From Myxococcales bacterium (GTDB lineage: Bacteria > Myxococcota_A > UBA9042), in NCBI GenBank assembly GCA_023954815.1, contig JAGSHB010000028.1, positions 1 through 43,655 on the forward strand: DNA of 43,655 bases, read 5' to 3'. Positions within the stretch are counted from its first letter, which is position 1. Every line of letters starts with the position of its first letter. Of the stretch, positions 33,590 to 42,799 are shown piece after piece. A program made the position numbers and the translations under genes. The notes below the pieces were generated by a model. The model saw nothing but the letters and a program-made list of their open reading frames with translations. It had not been told where the DNA came from and did not search any database.

Positions 33590-35023
33590 ATGATGGCGGC
33601 ACAGTCCACGGAGCGGCAGCGCTACGTCTACATCGAGACGCTGGGCTGCCAGATGAACGTCTACGATACCGAACGCATGGGCGAGGCCCTGGCGGCGGAC
33701 AATTACAGCCACACGGACGACAGGGCCGTAGCTGATCTCATCGTGATCAACACCTGCAGTGTGCGCGAAAAGAGCGAGCACAAGATGATCTCGCTGCTCG
33801 GCAAGTTACGGCCACTCAAGGAACACAACCCCGAGCTGGTGTTGGCCGTGTCGGGCTGCGTCGCCCAGCAAGAGGGCGAACGGCTGCTGAAGAAGGTCCC
33901 GCATCTCGATATCGTGCTGGGTCCGGACCAAATCGCTGCCCTGCCCGGCTTGGTGCGCGAGGCCCGCGATGAGCACGCCCGCGCCGCTGCGACCGCTTTC
34001 ATCAACCGCAAGGAATATGAGTTTGTGCAGGCCGGCGCGCCAACAGACGGCCGCGTGACGTCTTTTGTGACCGTGATGAAGGGCTGCAACAAGTTCTGCT
34101 CATTTTGCATCGTGCCGACCACCCGTGGCCGTGAGATGAGCAAGCCGAGCGATGACATCGTCGCTGAGGTCGAAAAGCTGGTCGGCGCCGGGGTGCGAGA
34201 GGTGACGCTGCTCGGCCAGAACGTGAACAGCTACGGGTTGGACAAACGTGGGCGCCAAGGTGCCGATGGCGAAGTCGACTTTGCTGGTTTGATCGACAAG
34301 GTCGCGCAGATCTCGGGATTGGAGCGGATTCGATTCACCACCAGCCATCCCATGGACTGCAGTGATGCGTTGATCGACGCCTTTGCCACGCAGCCGAAGC
34401 TGATGCCCTGGTTCCACCTGCCGATTCAATCGGGTAGCGAGCGCGTGCTGCGGATGATGCGGCGGCGCACGGTGATCGATGAGTACGTCGCCCGCATTGA
34501 ACGCCTGCAGATCGCCCGCCCTGACATCGCCATGAGCTCCGATATTATTGTGGGTTTCCCGGGCGAGACCGACGCCGATTTTGAGTTGACGATGGACCTG
34601 CTGCGCAAGCTGCGTTTCAGCACGCTCTTTGCCTTCATGTACTCGCCTCGCCCCGGCACCGCCGCGGCCAGAATCCCAGACGATGTGCCGCTGGCGACCA
34701 AGAAAGCTCGGCTTCACGCGCTACAAGCGCTGCAAAATGAGATCACCGCTGAGTGGTTGGCGAGCTTCATGGGCCAAGAGATCGAGGTGCTGTTTGAGGG
34801 GCCGTCGACCCAGCACGCGAGGGGTGCGAAGTCCAAGTCCCTGGCCGCACGTCCCATCGGTGGACCGCCGCAGCTGATGGGCCGGACCCCGCACAACATC
34901 AAGGTCAACGTCGAGACCACCGACTACTACGCCCTTCGTGATTGGCCTGGGCGCCTGGCGCGCGTGCGTATCGACCATGTCGGCCGGCACTCCCTCAACG
35001 GCAGCCTCATTGGATTCGTCTAG
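33590..35023 (+). CDS. miaB: tRNA-2-methylthio-N6-dimethylallyladenosine synthase
   Basis: 477 residues from ATG at 33590, chosen for AGGAG six bases upstream; a frame from 33551 adds 13 residues. UPF0004 domain cysteines are at 20 (ETLGCQMN), 56 (INTCSVRE) and 90 (VSGCVAQQ); the radical-SAM cluster is C-x3-C-x2-C at 166, 170 and 173 (GCNKFCSFC). A TRAM domain closes the protein (LMGRTPHNIKVNVE). MiaB adds a methylthio group to i6A37 of tRNA using two [4Fe-4S] clusters. YIETLGCQMN and PTTRGREMSKP are typical of MiaB rather than RimO or MtaB. Confidence 0.95.
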   Translation: MMAAQSTERQRYVYIETLGCQMNVYDTERMGEALAADNYSHTDDRAVADLIVINTCSVREKSEHKMISLLGKLRPLKEHNPELVLAVSGCVAQQEGERLLKKVPHLDIVLGPDQIAALPGLVREARDEHARAAATAFINRKEYEFVQAGAPTDGRVTSFVTVMKGCNKFCSFCIVPTTRGREMSKPSDDIVAEVEKLVGAGVREVTLLGQNVNSYGLDKRGRQGADGEVDFAGLIDKVAQISGLERIRFTTSHPMDCSDALIDAFATQPKLMPWFHLPIQSGSERVLRMMRRRTVIDEYVARIERLQIARPDIAMSSDIIVGFPGETDADFELTMDLLRKLRFSTLFAFMYSPRPGTAAARIPDDVPLATKKARLHALQALQNEITAEWLASFMGQEIEVLFEGPSTQHARGAKSKSLAARPIGGPPQLMGRTPHNIKVNVETTDYYALRDWPGRLARVRIDHVGRHSLNGSLIGFV

Positions 35024-35039
35024 GGCGAGCGGCAACGCC

Positions 35040-35426
35040 ATGCGATTTGCACCCGCCGCCTTGTGGGCCGGCTGCATCTGGTTTCTATCGAGCTTTGACT
35101 GGCGAAAGATGCCGTGGCGCTCAGCCGACGACAGCGCATGGCTCGACGCGCTGCCGGCGTGGATTCCCGTGGACAAGATCGTGCATGCCCTCATCTTTGG
35201 CCTGCTCGCTGTGCTCATCACTCGGCCCAGCCTGCTGCGTCCGCGCCGCGCATGGCTCACCGCAGTGGGTCTGTGCGCGCTGTGGGGCGGCATCGATGAG
35301 TGGCACCAATCTTGGATTCCAGGTCGCGACAGCGACGGCATGGATGTCGCCGCGGATGTGACCGGCGCCGCTGTCGGAGCGTGGCAGGTGACCCGCAGCA
35401 GGCTCAGCAGTAAGCTGCGGCGATGA
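35040..35426 (+). CDS. VanZ-like family membrane protein
   Basis: 128 residues from ATG at 35040, 16 bases after miaB; the frame is open further back inside miaB but that part is antisense-quality sequence. Four hydrophobic segments and the family motifs: WAGCIWFLSSFDW near the start, VDKIVHALIFGLLAVLI with the conserved Lys-x-x-H, then WGGIDEWHQSWIPGRDSDGM with D-E-x-x-Q and R-x-x-x-x-x-D. VanZ homologues are widespread small membrane proteins; only one is tied to teicoplanin resistance, so this should not be read as a resistance gene. Its stop overlaps thiD as ATGA. Confidence 0.85.
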   Translation: MRFAPAALWAGCIWFLSSFDWRKMPWRSADDSAWLDALPAWIPVDKIVHALIFGLLAVLITRPSLLRPRRAWLTAVGLCALWGGIDEWHQSWIPGRDSDGMDVAADVTGAAVGAWQVTRSRLSSKLRR

Positions 35427-36277
35427 GCGGACATCCGACCGACATACACCTTCAGCAGCGACCGGCTTCGGCGCCCCGCCCTGTTGCGTTGACCATCGCG
35501 GGGAGCGACTCGGGTGGCGGCGCGGGGATTCAGGCCGATCTCAAGACCTTCAGCGCATTGGGCGTCTACGGCACCTCAGCGATCACCGCGCTGACAGCCC
35601 AAAATACCCGTGGCGTCCGTGGGATCGAGGCTGTTTCCCCCGCCTTTGTGGCAGCTCAAATCGACGCTGTCGCCAGCGATCTGACGGTCCGCGCGACGAA
35701 GACCGGCATGTTGGGTAGTGCCGCCGTCATTTCCGCCATTGCGGCAGCGGTCAGGCGCTGGCACCTCGCGCCATTGGTCGTCGATCCAGTGATGAAGGCG
35801 AGCACGGGTGCGCAGCTGCTGTCCAACACCGCGCTGACCGCCCTGACCGATGAGCTCTTGCCGTTGGCGACGCTCGTCACCCCAAACGCAGATGAAGCGG
35901 CGATCTTGGTCGGGCATCCGGTGCAAAGCTGGCCAGCGGTGCAGGCCGCCTGCAAGACCATCGCGCAGTGGGGGCCGCGGGCGGTGCTTATCAAGGGTGG
36001 CCACATCGAGTCAGATGCAGGCGAGTCGGTCGATACCCTGTGGGATGGCGAGGTGTTCCACAGATTTTCTCGGCCGCGTCTAGCCATTCGGCACACCCAC
36101 GGCACCGGATGCACATTCGCCAGTGCCATCGCTGCGCAGCTGGCCCTCGGCGACCCGCTCCCTGTTGCGATCGCCCGCGCGCGAGACTACGTACAAGGGG
36201 CCATCGCAGGCGGGCTCGCCCTAGGTAGCGGCGTCGGGCCGGTCGACCATGCGTGGCGAAAGAGTGGCAAGCCATAG
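35423..36277 (+). CDS. thiD: Hydroxymethylpyrimidine / phosphomethylpyrimidine kinase
   Basis: 284 residues. ALTIAGSDSGGGAGIQADLK is the ThiD N-terminal signature for HMP binding; VVDPVMKASTG, LVTPNADEA, VLIKGGHIE and the anion-hole HGTGCTFASAIAA with the catalytic Cys are in their usual order. It phosphorylates HMP twice in thiamin synthesis, using ATP, in the cytosol. The ATG overlaps the VanZ-like stop by four bases, and both follow miaB closely, so miaB, the VanZ gene and thiD probably share a transcript. No other thiamin gene is near. The first 18 residues are a Pro/Gln-rich extension. Confidence 0.93.
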   Translation: MSGHPTDIHLQQRPASAPRPVALTIAGSDSGGGAGIQADLKTFSALGVYGTSAITALTAQNTRGVRGIEAVSPAFVAAQIDAVASDLTVRATKTGMLGSAAVISAIAAAVRRWHLAPLVVDPVMKASTGAQLLSNTALTALTDELLPLATLVTPNADEAAILVGHPVQSWPAVQAACKTIAQWGPRAVLIKGGHIESDAGESVDTLWDGEVFHRFSRPRLAIRHTHGTGCTFASAIAAQLALGDPLPVAIARARDYVQGAIAGGLALGSGVGPVDHAWRKSGKP

Positions 36278-36338
36278 TGTTGGGCAGGCCACAGTGTTGG
36301 ACGACAAGCCATGGTGCTGGACGACAAGCCATCAGCGA
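36268..36338 (+). repeat. Imperfect tandem repeat at the 3' end of thiD
   Basis: Units of 18 to 20 bases: CAAGCCATAGTGTTGGGC (36268), AGGCCACAGTGTTGGACGA (36286), CAAGCCATGGTGCTGGACGA (36305), then a partial CAAGCCAT copy (36325). The first unit holds the thiD stop codon (36275-36277). The array lies in the 148-base gap before the next, converging gene and has no hairpin. Confidence 0.75.
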
Positions 36339-36425
36339 ACTTGAGGCCTATGAATTCAGGCATTTCGCCGTCACGGGGCTTCGAAAGAGCGGCTCAAGTG
36401 AGGGACTGGACGCCAAGTTCCGGAC

Positions 36426-37010
36426 CTACGGATTGTTGCCGTTGGCGGCGGCCCAGCGCTCGGCGAGCGATTGTTTGCGACTTTGCACCTGAGCCTCTTC
36501 GCTAGCGACGAGCAACTCACGCAGGTCGGTGCAGGCGCGCAGGTAGTTTTCAACCAACGATGGCAAGTAGCGACGACCGATGAAGCGGCGCGGTGGCGCG
36601 TAGCCGGGCGGTGTACGGTCGTCTGCCTCAAGGCCAACCGTGGCGGCCAATCCGGTGACCTCGGCATCAAACTCGCACACCAGCGCCCACACCGCCGGCA
36701 CCGCCCGCAAATCCTTGGAGTCCGGAATCTCGGTATCGGAGCGAGGTAGCGCAAGCCACGGCTCATCGGCCGCCAAGCGTGTTGAGATGGCCTCGGCCGA
36801 GCGCGTGCCCAAGGCCTTGGCTGCCTTCCTCAGCGCCGCGAGCGCCGGGTCGCTAATGGACTCGGCGATCTCTGCTTCAGCCATGAAACGACGCTGCAGC
36901 TCGCGGTCTGGGTAGCCCGCTAGATCTTCCGAGAGCAAGACAGCGATCTCTTTTCCAGCCGCGAGTACACGGGTCTGGGTCGCGTCGAGTCGTTCGTTGA
37001 GTTGGCTCAT
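36426..37010 (-). CDS. Unrecognised cytosolic protein
   Basis: 194 residues from ATG at 37010, with GGAG about ten bases upstream; the frame reaches to 37061. It opens MSQLNERLDATQTRVLAAG, mostly helical and charged, with an Ala-rich mid part (DPALAALRKAAKALGTRSAE), a Trp-rich segment (EPWLALPRSDTE and VPAVWALVCEFDAEV) and a helical end (SLVENYLRACTDLRELLVAS). No signal peptide, membrane segment or known motif. It lies 130 bases after the glutamate dehydrogenase on the same strand and could be read from the same transcript. Function unknown. Confidence 0.65.
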   Translation of the reverse strand: MSQLNERLDATQTRVLAAGKEIAVLLSEDLAGYPDRELQRRFMAEAEIAESISDPALAALRKAAKALGTRSAEAISTRLAADEPWLALPRSDTEIPDSKDLRAVPAVWALVCEFDAEVTGLAATVGLEADDRTPPGYAPPRRFIGRRYLPSLVENYLRACTDLRELLVASEEAQVQSRKQSLAERWAAANGNNP

Positions 37011-37140
37011 GGCAGAGACTCCGAAAGGGGGCGCCCCACTATAGATGATTCGATCCCGCAATGAACAGTGCGCGGCTACCGGCGACGGTCATGACCAAGG
37101 GCGCCAGGAGCGCGTGAACCACCCATGACAGGCGTCATAC

Positions 37141-40100
37141 CTAGGCTCCGATCCGACTACGAAGGCGCGTTGTGAGTACGATTTGCGCAGCGATTTGGTC
37201 ACGCTCTGACGGCACCTGCCGCGCCAACGCCCAAACGTCGCTGAGGTCGCCGCCATTGGACAACAACTTGCGCACGCTAGAGCGGCGCAGTGCCCCGGTC
37301 GGCGCGATCCCCTCGGCGACACGCCGCGACAGACGCAACATGGAAGCGCAGAGATCTTGCCGCAAACTCGCCCTTGCAGCGGCGATCCAGCGACTCGATG
37401 CGGCCTCTTCCTGGAGCCCAATCAGCGCACCCAGCCCGGTCACATGAGCCGTGCTGAACCACACCTGAACGGCCCGCTGCGGCTCGATGCTGGTGGTCTC
37501 GGCGAGATCAGCGATCCAAACGAGGTGGGTGAACCCGTCGAGACGAGCCAAGCGGCGAGCGAGGTCGCGCGGAATGCCACGACTCTCCCACTGGCGAGCC
37601 AATGCGGTTATCTCGCCGCCCTTTTGGCTCTTCAGCGCCTTGTGAATCGCCGGCGTCACGGATGCGACCAGGTCGCACAGGGCGCTCCGCCCCTCCATCG
37701 CGGCCGATAGGGCCGCAGTGTCGATGTAGCGTGCCAAGATCGCCCGGGTCGCCCCGGCGAGCACATTCTCGACGCGTTCGATCGCGTCGTACTGCGCTTG
37801 CGCCTGAACCGAGCCATCGAGTCCGTTGATCGCCGCCCGCAGCGACGTGGCGCCCAGCACTTCGGCGGCGAGCGCGTAGGCGTTGCACAGATCGGCAACC
37901 GGACGCTCCACTTCCACAGCGAGTGTTGGCAGCAGGAGCGCGCCGCCATAGTCGACAATCTCATTGCCCCAAACCATGCACACGATCTCGTGGCGCAGCT
38001 TGTGGCCAACGATCGCATCACTGAAGCGAGTGGTCACTTCGGCAGGAAAGTACGAGTTGAGATAGTGATCGGCCACGTGGCGAGACGCGTTCGGGTCGGC
38101 GGTCAGCTCGTTGTACACCCACATTTTGGCGAATGCGTGCACACGGGCGAGTTCGGGGCGGGTCAGGCCCAGATTTGCGTGCCTGCGCTCTCGCACCGTC
38201 TCGGCTGAGGGCAGATCCTGCAAGTCGCGATCAATACCCAGCTTCTCGGCAAGAAAAGCGATCGTCCGCTCCCACGCGCGCAGGCTTTGTGGGGCGGTAC
38301 TCTCCTCGACGCTTAACGCTAGGCTGTGCTGATAGTTGTCGCCCAACACCGCGTCACAGACCTGCTGGTCGATGGCAAAGAGCACCTCGTCACGCTGTGG
38401 CATGGTGAGCTTTTTCGCGGCGAGCAGCCGAGCGAACAAGATCTTCAGATTGACCTCATGGTCGGATAGATCGACGCCCGCGGAGTTGTCGACCGCGTCG
38501 GTGTTGATCCGGCCGCCACGCAGGGCAAATTCCACGCGCGCTGCGTGCGTAAAGCCCAGGTTTCCGCCCTCACCAACGGCTTTGCAGCGCAATTGGGTGG
38601 CGTTGATGCGGACAGCGTCGTTGGCCTTATCGCCGGCATCGAGGTGGGTCTCGTGAGAGGCCTTCACGTAGGTGCCGATGCCGCCGTTCCACAGCAGATG
38701 CACATCGGCGCGAAGCAGAAATTGGACCAGTTCGTCGCCGCTCACCACCGGCGTGGTGGCGCCCAGGGCTTGCTGCACCTGGGGCGTCAGCTCGATGCGT
38801 TTGGCACCGCGTGCAAACACACCGCCGCCCTCGCTGAGCTTGTCCGTATCGTAGTCAGACCAGCTGGAACGCGGCAGGTCGAATAGCCGCTTGCGCTCCT
38901 CCCAGGACGAGGCTGGCTCAGGCGTCGGATCGAGGAAGATGTGGCGGTGGTTAAACGCACCGATGAGCTTGGTGGTCTTGCTCAACAGGAGGCCGTTACC
39001 AAACACATCGCCGGACATATCGCCGATGCCGACACAGGTGAACTCGTCCTTCTGGGTGTCCATGCCCATCTCACGGAAGTGACGCTGGACACAGACCCAC
39101 GCGCCCTTGGCCGTGATGCCATAGAGCTTGTGATCGTACCCCTGAGAGCCGCCCGAGGCGAACGCATCACCAAGCCAGAAGCCGCGCTCGATGGCGATGC
39201 TGTTGGCCGTATCCGATAGGTGCGCCGTGCCTTTGTCTGCAGCAACCACGAGATAGGGATCAGGGCCATCGTGGACCACCACATCGACCGGATAGACGAC
39301 CTTGTCGCCGATGATGTTGTCGGTGACGTCGAGCAAGCCGTGGATGAAGACTTTGTACAGCTCATCGGCCCGGCGGCGGCGCTCTTGGTCGTCCCCGACG
39401 TTGCCCTTCAGCACAAAACCGCCCTTGCTGCCTACCGGCACGATCAGCGTGTTCTTGACCTGCTGCGTGAGCATCAACCCCAGAACTTCAGTCCGGAAAT
39501 CGTCGACCCGATCCGACCAGCGCAATCCACCTCGTGCCACCGGACCGCCGCGCAGGTGAACGCCTTCGATCCGTGGATCGTAGACCCAAATCTCGTAGAG
39601 CGGCCGCGGGTCGGGCATCAGCTCCACGTCGGCGCAGCGGAACTTGAAGCTCAGGGCACGGCGAGCGCCATTGAGCGCGAAGTAGTTTGTGCGAATCGTC
39701 GAGGAAATCAGGTTGAAGTACATCCGCAGGACCTTGTCGGTCACCACGTCTGAGACGCCTTCGAGCTGCGCGACGAAGCGTTCGGAGATCTTCTCGATCC
39801 GAACTGCGCGACGCGGACTCTTCGCCGCCGAGAGATGCCCCCCGGTCTCGCCCAGGTAGGGCTCAAAGCGGGCATCGAACAGGTCGATCAAAGTGCGAGC
39901 AATAGCTGCGTTGTCGTGCAGCGCACGCTGCACGACGTTTGGCGGAAACGCGGTACCGAGCTGCCGAGCATAGCCGATGTAGGCCCGCAGCACGTTGAGA
40001 TGTCGCCAAGTCAGCCGCGCCGGCAGCAGCATGCTGTTGAGACTCGACGAATTGCTGCGGCCATCCAACACAGCGCCGATGGCGTCGATCAGTGCGTCAC

Positions 40101-41976
40101 CATGATCGAGAACTGCGGCCCCCTGGTCGGCGCTCAAATCGATGCGGTAACGCTCAAAATAGAGCTCCCGACCATCGGCATCGATCAAGCGCGACGTGGA
40201 CTCCCCCAACACCCGCAACCCGAAATGATCGATGATCGGCAAGATGTCTGTCAGCGCGGTGTCGGAGGTGCCGAATGACAGCAGGCGCACGACTCCCTCA
40301 GCCCGATCCTGCGCGTCCTGGCGGAGCGCAATCTGAATCTGCCCACCGGCGTGAACCCGTTCAAATGCGTGCAAATCTTCGACAAGATGCCGCGCCTCGA
40401 CCCGTGCGCAATAATCCCGAGGCAGGCTATCGCCGTACAGCACGCAGTTTCGGTCGATATCCTGCTCGCTCTCACCCTCGTCTCGGAGCATGTCCCGCAT
40501 GCGCTCGATCCACGGGCTGACGATGGCTTCGACCTGATCGCTCAGCGTGTCCAGATCTGCGGTCTTGAGCTCGGTCTCGCTCTGCAGCAGGTAGTGCCAC
40601 ATCGCAGCGTCGGTCTTGCCGACCAACAGACGAAACTCGACGTGATCGGCCTCAAATTCACGGCGGATGAGCTGCTGAACCTGCCAACGCAGACGGTCGC
40701 CATAGCGATCGCGCGTCACGATGACAAAGGCATGCGCCACGGTGCGATTGGCGTTGTAGCTGCAGTGGACCCGCGGAACGCCGCCGAAATCGACGTCGAT
40801 GGCCTCGTTGATCAGGCCCTGAATCTCGCGATTGGTCGACGCGAATGTGTAGGTCAGCGGCACACGGTCAAAGAAGCTGCGGAACAACTTCATCCGGTGG
40901 GATCGCGGAACCAGGTCCTCGTTGACCGCCATCTTGGTCAGCCGGGCGCGCATCACCGGCACGCGCGAAGCCGAATGGGTCAGCGCGGCGTACGTGAACA
41001 GGCCCTGAAAGACGATGCCGCCGTCCGGATCGCCATCTTCGTCGAAGAGGCGAATTCTGATCTCTTGCATGCGCGCGTCACGATGAACAGGCGAGTCGAG
41101 ACGGCTCTGGTGGATGGTGATGATCGGCGCGTCGTCGTCGAACGCGATCGTTGGGTCGGTGCCGCAGCTCGCCGTACCCTTGGGATCGTAGGTGCCGAGG
41201 CCGAGGCGCCCGGTGGGTCGATTCGACGTATCGAAGCCGTAGGCCCCCATGAAGACAAAGTGATCGTCCAACAGCCAATCACAGAAACTGGCGACCTCGT
41301 TGAGCTCTCTCTCACGGGCTGGCATCGCCTCCACTGCATACGTCAGCGTGGAGCTGACATCGCGGACAAGCTTGCGAATCGGCCGGAAATCTCGCACGAC
41401 ACGCTGCGCGCGCTCGAGATGATCACGCACCAAGGTACGAATCTCGTCGGTCCGTGACTGTGCCGTCGGTAGGCTCAGGAGATGGCAGGTGAATGATTCG
41501 TTCTTTCCCCCCTCCACGTCCGCGCCCATGTCGACCAGATTGCCCTCACCATCGCGGAGCACAGGCAAGATCATATTGAGCGTGCCCAGGATGCGAACGC
41601 CCAGACGACGGAGCACCAGCTTGATGGTATCGACCACAAACGGCTGATCAGCCATGCAAGTTTCGAGGCTCACCATGTGGAGGTCGTACCCCTCACGGTT
41701 AACCGTCGGCACCGAGCAGCCAACGCTCACGGTGCCGCGTGGCACGACCTGAACCGCCGCCAACGCCTGTGCCACGTGGGCCGGGACGTCATCGGCCGGA
41801 TGTCGATTGAGGAAGTCGTCATCGGCTCGGCGCACGACGCTCGTTCCCATGAACAGGGCTTGGCGGCGTGCCGATTCGTCGTCCCACAACTCCGATGCTT
41901 CGAGCTTAGCGAGCATCAGGTTGCGACGATCGTCTCGGTGACTGTGGCGTTTGAGTGTTCCGGCGGGCTGGGACAT
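37141..41976 (-). CDS. gdhB: NAD-specific glutamate dehydrogenase, large (180 kDa) type
   Basis: 1611 residues from ATG at 41976, which has GGAGG six bases upstream; the frame is open to 42105 but that part has no start signal. Length matches the L-GDH180 class (Streptomyces, Pseudomonas GdhB). The catalytic region shows LRGGPVARGGLRWSDRVDDF, TLIVPVGSKGGFVLKG, PDPYLVVAADKGTAHLSD, GGSQGYDHKLYGITAKGAW and LLWNGGIGTYVK, with the substrate Lys and catalytic Asp regions in usual order. Long N- and C-terminal domains flank it, the first with ACT-like regulatory folds. It deaminates glutamate to 2-oxoglutarate with NAD, typically for amino-acid catabolism. The name gdhB is by family, not by locus. 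Confidence 0.93.
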   Translation of the reverse strand: MSQPAGTLKRHSHRDDRRNLMLAKLEASELWDDESARRQALFMGTSVVRRADDDFLNRHPADDVPAHVAQALAAVQVVPRGTVSVGCSVPTVNREGYDLHMVSLETCMADQPFVVDTIKLVLRRLGVRILGTLNMILPVLRDGEGNLVDMGADVEGGKNESFTCHLLSLPTAQSRTDEIRTLVRDHLERAQRVVRDFRPIRKLVRDVSSTLTYAVEAMPARERELNEVASFCDWLLDDHFVFMGAYGFDTSNRPTGRLGLGTYDPKGTASCGTDPTIAFDDDAPIITIHQSRLDSPVHRDARMQEIRIRLFDEDGDPDGGIVFQGLFTYAALTHSASRVPVMRARLTKMAVNEDLVPRSHRMKLFRSFFDRVPLTYTFASTNREIQGLINEAIDVDFGGVPRVHCSYNANRTVAHAFVIVTRDRYGDRLRWQVQQLIRREFEADHVEFRLLVGKTDAAMWHYLLQSETELKTADLDTLSDQVEAIVSPWIERMRDMLRDEGESEQDIDRNCVLYGDSLPRDYCARVEARHLVEDLHAFERVHAGGQIQIALRQDAQDRAEGVVRLLSFGTSDTALTDILPIIDHFGLRVLGESTSRLIDADGRELYFERYRIDLSADQGAAVLDHGDALIDAIGAVLDGRSNSSSLNSMLLPARLTWRHLNVLRAYIGYARQLGTAFPPNVVQRALHDNAAIARTLIDLFDARFEPYLGETGGHLSAAKSPRRAVRIEKISERFVAQLEGVSDVVTDKVLRMYFNLISSTIRTNYFALNGARRALSFKFRCADVELMPDPRPLYEIWVYDPRIEGVHLRGGPVARGGLRWSDRVDDFRTEVLGLMLTQQVKNTLIVPVGSKGGFVLKGNVGDDQERRRRADELYKVFIHGLLDVTDNIIGDKVVYPVDVVVHDGPDPYLVVAADKGTAHLSDTANSIAIERGFWLGDAFASGGSQGYDHKLYGITAKGAWVCVQRHFREMGMDTQKDEFTCVGIGDMSGDVFGNGLLLSKTTKLIGAFNHRHIFLDPTPEPASSWEERKRLFDLPRSSWSDYDTDKLSEGGGVFARGAKRIELTPQVQQALGATTPVVSGDELVQFLLRADVHLLWNGGIGTYVKASHETHLDAGDKANDAVRINATQLRCKAVGEGGNLGFTHAARVEFALRGGRINTDAVDNSAGVDLSDHEVNLKILFARLLAAKKLTMPQRDEVLFAIDQQVCDAVLGDNYQHSLALSVEESTAPQSLRAWERTIAFLAEKLGIDRDLQDLPSAETVRERRHANLGLTRPELARVHAFAKMWVYNELTADPNASRHVADHYLNSYFPAEVTTRFSDAIVGHKLRHEIVCMVWGNEIVDYGGALLLPTLAVEVERPVADLCNAYALAAEVLGATSLRAAINGLDGSVQAQAQYDAIERVENVLAGATRAILARYIDTAALSAAMEGRSALCDLVASVTPAIHKALKSQKGGEITALARQWESRGIPRDLARRLARLDGFTHLVWIADLAETTSIEPQRAVQVWFSTAHVTGLGALIGLQEEAASSRWIAAARASLRQDLCASMLRLSRRVAEGIAPTGALRRSSVRKLLSNGGDLSDVWALARQVPSERDQIAAQIVLTTRLRSRIGA

Positions 41977-41986
41977 ACGGGGCCTC

Positions 41987-42033
41987 CGGCAGTGTCGTGT
42001 GCAAGCCCGCGTATGGGCGCACGACGACTGCCG
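41987..42033 (-). promoter_or_regulatory. Leader hairpin next to the gdhB ribosome site
   Basis: CGGCAGT (41987-41993) pairs with ACTGCCG (42027-42033), and TCGTG (41995-41999) with CACGA (42020-42024), giving a long interrupted stem. Its 3' foot touches the ribosome site (41983-41987). It could tune translation of the dehydrogenase. A possible promoter on the minus strand is TTGCTT (42067-42062), 18 bases, TATAAG (42043-42038), but this would start transcription inside the stem. Confidence 0.4.
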
Positions 42034-42067
42034 CCCGCTTATAGGACGCAGTCGTAGAGCCAAGCAA

Positions 42068-42111
42068 GACGCGGTGCGTCCACAAGCCGGTTCTGCGTGG
42101 CGCACCGCGTC
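42068..42111. repeat. Perfect 11-bp inverted repeat in the gdhB-pilin gap
   Basis: GACGCGGTGCG (42068-42078) and CGCACCGCGTC (42101-42111) with 22 bases between. No T tract. It lies in the 274-base divergent region between gdhB and the pilin gene, and may be an operator or part of the gdhB leader. Confidence 0.6.
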
Positions 42112-42214
42112 ATAGATCGCCCCAAATCGTTGCGCACTGCGTCATGATCAAATCCTCATGAGCCCCACGCAACGCCCTTTGCATTTGCTCGTTGACGACG
42201 TTGGAGCGCATCGC

Positions 42215-42228
42215 CACCATGAATGGTG
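42215..42228. promoter_or_regulatory. Short palindrome just upstream of the pilin ribosome site
   Basis: CACCAT-GA-ATGGTG at 42215-42228, about 22 bases before the pilin ATG. It may be an operator or a leader hairpin. No GG-N10-GC sigma54 promoter, frequent before pilA genes, was found around it. Confidence 0.35.
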
Positions 42229-42250
42229 TGCATGACGCAGGAGAGGGCGG

Positions 42251-42799
42251 ATGACAAAGCAGAACAAACAACTCGGCTTCACCTTGCTCGAGTTGATGAT
42301 CGTCGTGGTGATCGTCGCTATCCTCGCGACCGTAGCCGTTGCATCCTACAAGCGTTTTTCACGTCGCGCGCGGGTTCAAGAGGCCATCGCCTTCCTTGGC
42401 GACGTCCGGATCAAGCAAGAGAGCTACTACCAGACCTACCATCGTTATGTGAGCTCTGGCACCAGCTTCACCGATTGGTGGCCGAAATCATTGAACTCCG
42501 GCACTTCCATGGCGGCCTGGGGCATCAACTGCAGCAAGTCCGGTGATCAGACGGCACATCCGGGCTGGTGCGCGCTGGGCGCCGGCTTTTCATCCGCGCA
42601 GGAAGTCCAATTTCAGTACATGGTCTGGGCGCGCGACCCGGCAAACCCGACGGCGCCGCCAGCGGGGTATATCCAAGACGCGAACCAGGACTGGTGGATC
42701 GCCCGCGCACGGGCCGACTTCAGCAACGACGGTAAATTCTCGAATATTTATCTCACGAGTGAGCTGCGAGAGCCGATCCTAGAGAACGAGACCGAGTAG
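42251..42799 (+). CDS. pilA: Type IV pilin (major-pilin-like)
   Basis: 182 residues, AGGAG close before the ATG. A short leader MTKQNKQLG is followed by the prepilin cleavage site and conserved helix FTLLELMIVVVIVAILATVA, with Phe at mature +1 and Glu at +5 (Glu14). The mature protein of 173 residues has Tyr/Trp-rich strands and a Cys pair (residues 92 and 105) that may form the loop of the head. Size fits a major pilin, but minor pilins and type II pseudopilins share these features; the absence of neighbours leaves this open. Prepilin peptidase is expected elsewhere. Confidence 0.85.
   Translation: MTKQNKQLGFTLLELMIVVVIVAILATVAVASYKRFSRRARVQEAIAFLGDVRIKQESYYQTYHRYVSSGTSFTDWWPKSLNSGTSMAAWGINCSKSGDQTAHPGWCALGAGFSSAQEVQFQYMVWARDPANPTAPPAGYIQDANQDWWIARARADFSNDGKFSNIYLTSELREPILENETE

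Noticed and set aside
35040-35426. Teicoplanin resistance gene vanZ
   Set aside because: Only the widespread VanZ-like membrane fold is present; there is no van cluster, so a resistance role is not supported.
42121-42250. Sigma54 promoter for the pilin gene
   Set aside because: No GG and GC dinucleotides at the required 10-base spacing; the TTTGCAT at 42178-42184 lacks the upstream half.
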